A stretch of 64,000 nt of DNA from Caldilineaceae bacterium (GTDB lineage: Bacteria; Chloroflexota; Anaerolineae; Caldilineales; Caldilineaceae). Shown here in pieces: positions 8,925-16,400 of the stretch (positions are counted from its first letter, which is position 1; each line of letters begins with the position of its first letter). Both the position numbers and the translations under genes were made by a program. The notes under the pieces were generated by a model that made no database searches, had not been told where the DNA came from, and saw nothing but the letters and a program-made list of their open reading frames with translations. The stretch lies in contig JAPKMW010000021.1 of assembly GCA_026645575.1 (NCBI GenBank), positions 61,357 through 125,356 on the forward strand. The letters run 5' to 3'.

Positions 8925-9080
8925 ATGAACAAGATCACAATGCGCCCCACCCGTCAAACTGTCCAGCGTTGGTTGCTGGCTGGACTGCTCGCCGGCTTGT
9001 TGGTGGCCGGCAGTTTCTACGTGCCGACGTTGACGCCGACTGCGTATGCGTGCCAATACCCAGGTGGTGGTGGCTGTTAA
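8925..9080 (+). CDS. Small exported peptide 1, mature end CQYPGGGGC
   Basis: A 51-residue peptide. I chose the ATG at 8925 because agaaggag (8911-8918) lies seven bases before it; longer frames upstream have no ribosome site. Residues 1-16 are basic (RPTRQTVQR), 17-33 hydrophobic (WLLAGLLAGLLVAG), then FYVPTLTPTAYA and the last nine residues CQYPGGGGC. A signal peptidase cut after AYA would release a Cys-flanked nonapeptide; the same spot could instead be a weak lipobox. Its paralogue lies 533 bases downstream. I do not recognise a named family. A signalling peptide, a ribosomally made modified peptide or a small lipoprotein are all possible. Confidence 0.6.
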   Translation: MNKITMRPTRQTVQRWLLAGLLAGLLVAGSFYVPTLTPTAYACQYPGGGGC

Positions 9081-9224
9081 GCAGCCGTTTTGCGCATGAT
9101 CCAGGTGACAACCCCGTTGCCTGATCGGCGTCGTCTTTTGGTCGGGACCGTGCCTTCACTTATGGTATGTAAGGGGGGCAACGATGTTGGCAGATTCAGG
9201 GAGCAGATGTAACGACAACATGAA

Positions 9225-9264
9225 CCACAATTCGTTCTATGGCAGCCTGTAGAACGGATTGTGG
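9225..9264. repeat. Inverted repeat
   Basis: ccacaattcgttcta (9225-9239) pairs with tagaacggattgtgg (9250-9264), one mismatch, ten-base loop. An outer cagattcaggga / tccctgaatccg pair (about 9191 and 9287) could extend the structure. Confidence 0.55.
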
Positions 9265-9523
9265 CTGGGGAATCCGTTCAATTCGTTCCCTGAATCCGCT
9301 GACAGCGTCTCCCCCACCCAATGCCCTAACCCTACCTTCATCGTTTTCGCCCTACCCTTTCACCATTTCGTGCCAATCGTTATCACGCAAAGGCGGCCAT
9401 TGGCGCTCTTGATGCGTCTTCCTGGTTTCCGTGCAAACCGGGCAAACGCGCATTGACTCCATGCGCACGCTTTTCGCGCCCTCTTTTCGCCATTTCGGCG
9501 CCCCAACTGCCATTTCCTTTTGG

Positions 9524-9563
9524 TTTACTGACAAGTGTGTCATCCGGTTGCGCAACCCACGGC
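9524..9563 (+). promoter_or_regulatory. Conserved upstream block of the second small peptide gene
   Basis: tttactg at 9524 and a perfect palindrome GGTTGCGCAACC at 9546-9557, aligned with the equivalent block before peptide gene 1. The start codon is 68 bases from the palindrome. No clear -10 box follows, so the block may be an operator or leader element. Confidence 0.45.
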
Positions 9564-9613
9564 ACTCAGAACGATTGTCCCATCTACGTTTCATAACCAA
9601 AAGGAGTGGCTGT

Positions 9614-9766
9614 ATGAATCAGCGTACAAATCAACCAAAGCGTCGCAAAGTTCAACGTCTGCTGTTGGCGCTGCTGCTAACCGGGATGTTGGGTGTGGGT
9701 AGTTTCTATGCGCCGGGGATGGTGGATACGGCGTTTGCCTGTCAAGCTAATGGTGGCGGCTGTTAG
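9614..9766 (+). CDS. Small exported peptide 2, mature end CQANGGGC
   Basis: A 50-residue paralogue of the peptide at 8925. The start ATG at 9614 is preceded by aaggag (9601-9606). Basic N-terminus (NQPKRRKVQR), hydrophobic helix (LLLALLLTGMLGVG), SFYAPGMVDTAFA and a final CQANGGGC. The pair share the basic region, GSFYxP and the A-x-A-C-Q...GGGC end, while the rest has drifted, which suggests selection on the C-terminal octa/nonapeptide. Function unknown; two terminal cysteines could form a disulphide loop after export. The adjacent TPR/NB-ARC genes could be a sensor, but that is speculation. Confidence 0.6.
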   Translation: MNQRTNQPKRRKVQRLLLALLLTGMLGVGSFYAPGMVDTAFACQANGGGC

Positions 9767-9809
9767 GTCAAGTTAGACCAATCGTGTTTATAGACAGACC
9801 GTTATAGAC

Positions 9810-9844
9810 TAGCTTCCGCTGAATGTTTAGTTCAGCGGAAGCTA
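9810..9844. terminator. Bidirectional terminator-like hairpin
   Basis: tagcttccgctgaa (9810-9823) and ttcagcggaagcta (9831-9844) form a perfect 14-bp stem with a seven-base loop between the convergent peptide and TPR genes. Confidence 0.6.
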
Positions 9845-9894
9845 AATCGATTCCAATTTACTCAGGCAAAGAGAATATAATCTTAGCATTAGCT

Positions 9895-11088
9895 TTATGA
9901 TAGTTGCCCTTCTTTGGCTTGTTGCCAGTGCTTGTGTAAAGAAGCAGACAGATAGGGGTAATTAGGCGCATCTACAAATTGAGGTAGTCGGGCTAAAGCT
10001 TCCTCTGCCATTGTAAATGCCTCAGTATACTGTTCTCGCCCTAAGTAGACCATAATTACCCCATCAGTAGCGTTAAGCGATAAACTTTTGTTGCCAAGCC
10101 TATTGTGCAAATCGGCTGACTCACGAAAAAATTGTTCTGCTTTATCATATTCCTTTAAAGCTAAAAAAATCAGACCAAAATTTGTAGAAAGTCTGGCAAA
10201 CTGCAACTGATCATTGAAATGTTGTGCAATTACCTTTGCCTTTTCATAACATTGAAGAGCTAGACTGAGCGAACTAGTCTGATAGTGAGCAACGCCTAAA
10301 TTTATCTGCACAATTGCCCAGTGATATAGATCGCCTATCGCTTCCAGAGTGACAGATGCCCTTTGAAAAAGCTCAATTGCCTCTGCGTACTTCGCTTGCC
10401 CACGGAGAGCATAACCAAGATTCTGTAGGCTCCAAGCCATCTTTCGCAAGTCACCTTGTTGTTCAAAAAGAGCCAGTGCGCGCCGATGAAGTTCTTCTGC
10501 TTCTTGCCAGCGTTCATAACCGATCGCAAGCATTCCTTGAACTCGATATGCCATCGCCCGTTCTGGATCATCAGCATCCAGCAAAATAAGCGCCTGTTCT
10601 ACGTAATCAGTAGCATTTGCATGGTGATGTTGCAAATGTTCCAACCAGGCCAGTTCATTGAGTACCCGCGCCTGGTCGCGACGGGCGCCCAGCGCGGTGA
10701 AGTGGGCGAGGGCGGCTTGGAGATGCTCATGGGCGGTGGCGAAGTGGCTCAAGAGCCGGTAGAGCAGCGCCAGTTGCAAATGACATTCGCCGGCGGCGGC
10801 GCCATCGCCCTGCGCCAGGCTTTGGTCGCTCGCTTCCTGCAAATAGGGGATCCAATGCTCACGCTGACCGCCCTGCTCCATCTTCGGCGCCAGGGTGAGG
10901 AAAAGATCACGCGTTAATGGCCAGACCGCCGGCGCGTGCAGGGCGTAGCTCAAGGTATGGAGCGCCTGTCCCCGCACCTCATCATTCAGTACCGGCCCGG
11001 CCCCCTGCACCAGCCCTAGCACATAGGTCAGGTTCCGAGTGAGATAGTGGTGGAATTGGGTGGGGTAGAGATCTGAGGTAGTTGTCAT
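9895..11088 (-). CDS. TPR repeat protein, likely sensor half of a split STAND module
   Basis: About 397 residues made almost wholly of tetratricopeptide repeats, for example AMAYRVQGMLAIGYERWQEA, AWSLQNLGYALRGQAKYAEA and AIVQINLGVAHYQTSSLSLA. I chose the ATG at 11088 (MTTTSDLYPTQ) because the longer frame begins inside a simple 'gagattaa' repeat. The gene follows the NB-ARC ATPase gene on the same strand after 96 bases. In single-chain STAND regulators the TPR array is fused C-terminal to NB-ARC; here the two parts seem to be separate genes, or the fusion was broken by the repeat insertion. Ligand unknown. Confidence 0.75.
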   Translation of the reverse strand: MTTTSDLYPTQFHHYLTRNLTYVLGLVQGAGPVLNDEVRGQALHTLSYALHAPAVWPLTRDLFLTLAPKMEQGGQREHWIPYLQEASDQSLAQGDGAAAGECHLQLALLYRLLSHFATAHEHLQAALAHFTALGARRDQARVLNELAWLEHLQHHHANATDYVEQALILLDADDPERAMAYRVQGMLAIGYERWQEAEELHRRALALFEQQGDLRKMAWSLQNLGYALRGQAKYAEAIELFQRASVTLEAIGDLYHWAIVQINLGVAHYQTSSLSLALQCYEKAKVIAQHFNDQLQFARLSTNFGLIFLALKEYDKAEQFFRESADLHNRLGNKSLSLNATDGVIMVYLGREQYTEAFTMAEEALARLPQFVDAPNYPYLSASLHKHWQQAKEGQLS

Positions 11089-11099
11089 GGTAGTTCTTT

Positions 11100-11184
11100 G
11101 TTTCCTGAAACGCTTGTGCGGTAAGGAGATTAAGAGATTAAGAGATTGGTTTGGCGGGAGTAAATCTCTCAATCTCTCAATCTC
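11100..11184. repeat. Inverted simple repeat between NB-ARC and TPR genes
   Basis: gagattaagagattaagaga on the left and repeated ctctcaat units on the right can pair. The insertion separates two genes whose products are normally one polypeptide in this family. Confidence 0.5.
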
Positions 11185-12627
11185 TCAATCCCTCTTCTGC
11201 CACCGAATCACCTGCTCATGTAAAAAGGCTCTGGTCAGGCTGTGGATCGTGTAGCGACAGTCGTATAGATCGCCGCGCACATCGACCAGGTTGAGGGCGA
11301 CGAGCTGTTCCAGCGCGGCGCGCAGGGCGACGCAGGGCAGGTCGCAGGTGGCGGCGAGCAGTTCAAAGCGTCCGCCTTGTTCGCTGACCAGCGGCATGGC
11401 GATCAAGGCGGCGCGGGCATTTTCGTCGAGCAATTCCCAGGTATGCTGATAGATGAAGGTATAGAGCGCTTCGGCTTGCCTGCCCCTTGCCCCCAGCAGA
11501 TCGGTCAACACGGCATCCAGCGGGTGGACGCGCAACTGCCCCGTCACCAGCCGCAGCGCCAACGGGTTGCCTCCCACTGTCTCATAGATGGGGTAGAGAT
11601 CGGTGTCACCGGCCGCCAGCACCTGGGGAATGTTGCGGATGGTCGCCTCCTGCCGCACCAATGCCAACGCCTCCTCCCTGGTCAATTCTGGTACAATGGT
11701 GTGGTAGAGATCGGCTTCATCGGTGAGGCTGTGGCGGGTGGTGAGCAGGATTTTGCTGGGATTGACCAACCGGCGCAAGGTGGGCAGCAGCACCGCCACA
11801 TCCTGCACCGTCTCTAGATTGTCGATCACAATCAGGTGGGGCGCACTTTTTAGCCGTTGGGCCAGGGCCGCCAATGCCTCTTCGCTGCTCCGTTGGCCCG
11901 TGAAGGCCGCGCCCACCAACTGTGCGGTCAGCGTCTCCACCAGACTTTGCGCCGTCAAGGTCGGCTGGGGAATCGTCTTCAGGCTGCCGCCGGCATTAAA
12001 AATGGTCTGCCGCGCCGTCACCCAGCCAATGTCCGCAAAGGCGCAGCGCTCGACCAACTGGCGGGCCAGGGCATCGGCCAGCGTCGTCTTGCCAATGCCG
12101 CCAATACCGGCGACAACAATCAGCCAAGGCGCGCCCGGCTTCATCAATAAAGCATCTAGTCTCTGCAACTGTTCCGCTTTGCCAAAGAGCTTGCTGTAGT
12201 TTAACGGCTCCAACCTGCCGGTCAGGCGCGCCCGGTTGGTCGCCCGTTCGTTCGCTTCTAACCGCCAGAGCGTCTGGGCCAACAGCGGCATCCCCTCATT
12301 GCGTTTCCGGTGAAAGGTGGCGACCGAAAGGTTCAACCGATTAGCGGCATTTTCAGTCTTCTCATTCGCCAAAAGGCGGCTCCGTAAGACGGCGGCATGG
12401 TCGGCGTGGGTCACGGCCAGGGCGGCCAACGCTTGCTCAAGGATCTGATTGGTTGCCGCTTGACTGTCGCCCTGCTGCTGGCGTAGTGCTTGGTGAAAGA
12501 GACAGAGCGCCATCAGCGGTGTGGGCGCCGCACTGGTTGGTGGTTTTGTGTTGAACGTCTGTTGTAAGGCTTCCTCAATCGTATCACGGTTCGGATCGGT
12601 GGATCCTACGTCGTTTGCATAACTCAT
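11185..12627 (-). CDS. NB-ARC domain ATPase (STAND family)
   Basis: 480 residues. N-terminal 1-140 is helical and contains NRLNLSVATFHRKRNEGM, like a small DNA-binding or adaptor helix-turn-helix. The NB-ARC core follows: LFGKAEQLQRLDALL, P-loop GIGGIGKTT (174-182), Walker B LIVIDNLE (265-272), sensor KILLTTRHS, GGNPLALRLVTGQL and a winged-helix segment to the end. STAND ATPases are ligand-gated switches. The natural repeat sensor is missing from the chain and is supplied by the next gene. Start ATG has gaggaggttgc directly upstream. Confidence 0.82.
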   Translation of the reverse strand: MSYANDVGSTDPNRDTIEEALQQTFNTKPPTSAAPTPLMALCLFHQALRQQQGDSQAATNQILEQALAALAVTHADHAAVLRSRLLANEKTENAANRLNLSVATFHRKRNEGMPLLAQTLWRLEANERATNRARLTGRLEPLNYSKLFGKAEQLQRLDALLMKPGAPWLIVVAGIGGIGKTTLADALARQLVERCAFADIGWVTARQTIFNAGGSLKTIPQPTLTAQSLVETLTAQLVGAAFTGQRSSEEALAALAQRLKSAPHLIVIDNLETVQDVAVLLPTLRRLVNPSKILLTTRHSLTDEADLYHTIVPELTREEALALVRQEATIRNIPQVLAAGDTDLYPIYETVGGNPLALRLVTGQLRVHPLDAVLTDLLGARGRQAEALYTFIYQHTWELLDENARAALIAMPLVSEQGGRFELLAATCDLPCVALRAALEQLVALNLVDVRGDLYDCRYTIHSLTRAFLHEQVIRWQKRD

Positions 12628-12688
12628 GCAACCTCCTCGTCACCCCAGCGCGCTGACAAAAGTTCATTCTAGCTGAAGAAATTTTCAT

Positions 12689-12708
12689 CTTGCTTTGTGA
12701 AAAGCAAG
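12689..12708. repeat. Short hairpin downstream of the XRE gene
   Basis: cttgcttt / gtga / aaagcaag, a perfect 8-bp stem with a four-base loop, in the 230-base gap between the XRE and NB-ARC genes. No strong T-run. Confidence 0.4.
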
Positions 12709-12857
12709 AGAAATGAGATTAATTTTGTTGCCAGTGGAGTTTATCATAAAGCACCTGGAACAGCAACTGAACTTTCGGCGGAAAAGTACGCTGCCTGGCA
12801 GTGCTTTTGCCGGTAAAATTGGCGGTGCGGTTGCCATACCCAATCGTTGCGGCAAAA

Positions 12858-13301
12858 TCAGGATAGGGTACGCTTGCGGTGAAGCAGCCATGTATAGAGC
12901 AGGGAGAGGCCGCCAAGCAAGCTGGCAAACAAGGACAAGCGAAGCGACCATGAGGCAACGGGCGCGGCCCCTGGGGGTAATGCTACCTTTGCTACGTTTG
13001 GCTCGCGCAGCGGTGGTTGGTCAGTGGGCGCTGGCGTAGTCACAGCCTCTTCCGTCTGGGCGCTATAGCCATAACCGGCGGCCTGCAACAGCTTTTGTCG
13101 TTCTGCAGCGTCGTAGACCTGGAGAATATCGGCAAGCTGGATCACCACCTCCGGGCGGCGCGGGCGGCTGTCACCATTGAGCCATTTCGCCACGGTGCTG
13201 GGGTGCAGCGCCAATTTGCGCGCCAACCAGGCCGCCGAACGTTGGTCGGCGCGCTGCAAATAGTGGTTGAGTAAACCGGCAAATTCCGGGTAGTAGTTCA
13301 T
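12858..13301 (-). CDS. XRE-type HTH protein with C-terminal membrane helix
   Basis: 147 residues. Residues 5-75 form an XRE-like helix-turn-helix (AWLARKLALHPSTVAKWLNG, then RRPEVVIQLADILQVYDAAE), residues 85-115 are a Pro/Ala/Thr linker, and 118-140 (SLRLSLFASLLGGLSLLYTW) form one transmembrane helix ending with a basic LLHRKRTLS. A DNA-binding domain tethered to the membrane suggests a sensor or a regulator released by proteolysis. It precedes the NB-ARC gene on the same strand. Start has ggagggtctcc upstream. No named family beyond the HTH. Confidence 0.75.
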   Translation of the reverse strand: MNYYPEFAGLLNHYLQRADQRSAAWLARKLALHPSTVAKWLNGDSRPRRPEVVIQLADILQVYDAAERQKLLQAAGYGYSAQTEEAVTTPAPTDQPPLREPNVAKVALPPGAAPVASWSLRLSLFASLLGGLSLLYTWLLHRKRTLS

Positions 13302-13325
13302 TGGAGACCCTCCTTCGGGGGTGTC

Positions 13326-13400
13326 ATTGGCTGATTGGGTGCGTAGGGGATTGGGTTTGCTCTGAACAAACCCAATCCCCTACGCACCCAATCAGCCAAT
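13326..13400. terminator. 34-bp perfect hairpin after the FG-GAP protease gene
   Basis: 13326-13359 (attggctgattgggtgcgta...) is exactly complementary to 13367-13400 with a seven-base loop. It directly abuts the stop codon of the FG-GAP gene and precedes the XRE start, so it probably ends the upstream transcript; its length suggests a palindromic repeat element. Confidence 0.65.
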
Positions 13401-16400
13401 CTACGGCGTCGTCTGAGCGACGAGCGGTAGGAAGAGTTGATTATTCAATGGTCCTGCCGGTGTGCCGGGTGTCAACAGCGCATAGACGCCGAAATTTTGC
13501 ACAGCGGCATCCACCGTCAGCGCTTCGGCATCAAAGGTGTTTGTCACCGGTTGCCACATTGTGTTGGCTTCATCCCACCAATACAACAGGGGCGCTTGGG
13601 TAAGGGGCTGCATGCTGGTCGGGCGAATTTGTAAGAGCAGGGGGTGCGCGGACGAAGCGCCGCCTGCGCCGTTGAGATGGTAAACCGGGCTGACCAGCGT
13701 TGCGCCTGCCGGCAGGGGGTATGGCGTGCTGTTCCACCGTTCAATGGTCAGCGCCGTTGCACTGGGCAGGGCATTCCCCGGCACAAAGAGGCTCAGGTTG
13801 CCATCATCGGCAAAGAGCAGTTGCGCTTTCGTGACCCCTGTGGTTGTCACCCCGGCTTCGGCAAGCGGGTGGTGGACCGCACCGGTGGCTGCCGGTAGCG
13901 CCGTCGCGCGATCGCGGGCGGATTCCAGGTGCAGCATTAGCGCCTCTGGACCTGTCACCAGAATGCTGCCGCTGAAGCGATTGTCGCGCGACACGGCGCG
14001 CAGCAGATCACCAGGGTCAGCGCCGTAAATTGCCAGCAGACCGTTGGCATCGGTGCGCCCCTGTTCGATCAGCCGGGCGCCATTCTCTTTGTAGAGTGTC
14101 ACAAAAGCATCGCCATAGGGCTGCGTTGTCCCGTCAACTGCTGGCCCGAACACCGTCAGGATAGGCTGATAGCTGGTTGGCGCAGGCTGGACCACAGTGG
14201 TGATGGGCCACGACGGTAACACGTTGGGTAAGGCCAACGGACCGGCCACCACATGGCCCCGATCGGCCGGTCGGCGCACTTGCCAGCGCGGTGGGCTTTG
14301 CGGATCGGCCAGAACACGCACAATCGTCTCCCAAACTGACTCCGCTCGGCCCGTTTTCTGGGCGGTGAGTTGGGCCTGGGCCGAGTTCAGACAGCGCTCA
14401 TGCCAGAGTGGACCGGGCAACCCTTGATCGCTAAACTCGGTGGCATGATATTGCGAATCCATGGCGCTGGCATTGGTCGCTTCGGTGGCTGGGTTGCGGT
14501 TTTCAGGGCCGGTGCAAACGGTGTTGATTTTGCCGATAAAGGAACCCTGTGCATCACGGAGGAAGCCAACGTATTCGTCGTAGAGTTGTAGCCCGTAATG
14601 GCCGAATTCATGGATGATGGTGCGAAAGCCGGCTGGTTGATCCCAAGCGCCGCTGTTGCCATTGGTACCGTTCCACTGGCGACTTAGTCGCACCACATGG
14701 CTGGGATTGTCGGATATCAACCCACCAACGTAGGCATGAGGTTGCAAAGTGTTGGCCGCCACGATCTGAAGATCGGCATCGGCCCAGTGCTGCTTGTCGT
14801 TGTAAACGGTGACGCTACCCAGCGCCAGTTGACCGTCGGTTAAGTCCAGCAAGTAATCTGAGCCGTTGTCCATAGCCCTGGCGATCTCCTGCATAAAGCT
14901 CAGGTCGGCGCGCCATTCCAATGAAACCACCAGGTGATAGAGAATCAACGGCTGTTGTCGCCGCACAACCAGCCGTTGCTCACCCTGTGTGGTTGCCTGA
15001 AAGGGTTGCAACTCGCCAGCGGCGTCGGCGGTGAAACTGGTGGTGTAGATCGTATAGGCGCCTTGCTCATGCTGGCCGCGCGTGCCGGGAAAGTGTGCCT
15101 GCTGCGCTAGCGCCGCCAGGGCAACTGGTTGGCCGCTGATGGCTGCCGGGTTGAGCAAGCCGGCCTGATTCGTGTAGCCTTGCAACGCCCCTTGGGCATA
15201 GACCGCCGCACCTGCCTGTGGATTCTGCTCCTCGTTGACCACCTTGATATACCAGGGCGCTTCCAGCCGAAAGGGCGGGCTTTGGCTGCCGAGATCGGCC
15301 CAGTAGATGGGACCGTAGCGATACCCCGGTTTGACCCGCAGCCGGAAGCGCACCTGATCGGCTTTGATGATGTCGGCCTTGGCGTTCCAGACATAGGTGT
15401 GCGTTACGCCTTGGGGCCAGGGCGCCGTGGTCAAGTGATAGCGGCCATCGCCGCCGACGCCATCGGTGGCGGGGAACCAATGGCCGCCGCCATTGGGTGA
15501 AAATTCGGGTATGATCTCCCGCACGGGTGCAGCCGTTGGTGCATAGAGTTTGTAGGGAATGACCAGCGTTTCGTTCGCCAACAAGCGTTCCGCTGAGGCA
15601 AAGAAATAGGCATCCGCCGCAACCCCTGGCTGCGGAATCTGGGCGTAAGGCAACATTTGCGTCGGTGAGGCGCCGTTCCGTTGGCGGTTGCGGTAGACGC
15701 GCACGGGTTGCTGGTTGGAATTGGCCGCCGCCAGATCAAGATCGCCGTCGTTATCCACATCCCCCCAGGCCACCTGCCAGGTAAAGCTGCCCTGCTCGGC
15801 GGAGGACCAGACGTTCTCGGTGGTCAATTGACCGCCATCATTGCGATACAATCGGTTGACGCTCTCCTGGTTGCCGGCGGCGAGATCGAGATCGCCGTCG
15901 CCATCCACATCCCCCCAGACCAAACTGCGGGTGCGATCGGCCTCCTGGGAGCGCCAGCAGGCGTTGGGCGTCAGTACGCCATCCTGATTGCAGTAGAGGC
16001 GATTGCTCTGGTGAACCGTCCCCATGGCCAGATCGAGAGCGCCATCGCCGTCCAGATCACCCCAAGCCACGCTGCTGCCATCCACAGCCAGATCGGCGGT
16101 AGACCAGAGCAACGTGAAGATCGGCAGACCCTGCGCCGTCACGCCGTCATTGCGATAGAGACGCCCCGGTTGATCGGCATTGGCTACGGCCAGATCGAGA
16201 TCACCGTCATTGTCCGGATCGCCCCAGGCGGCGCCGCGCGTCGCTTCAGCCGCGCTTTGCCAGACCAGGGTAAAGGTGGTGACATTGTCCACTGTGCCAT
16301 CGTTGCGATAAAGGGAACTCGCCTGCCCCACCGGTTTATCAAACTGATCCAGTGTGCCGTTGCCAAAGAAGAGATCGAGATCGCCATCGCCATCATAGTC

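Larger units (their letters stand above)
9081..9613. other. Intergenic region between the two small peptide genes
   Basis: No convincing gene. It holds an inverted repeat at 9225-9264 and, near its end, the conserved leader block (9524-9563) of the second peptide gene. The middle part (9300-9520) is pyrimidine-rich with no clear structure. Confidence 0.6.
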
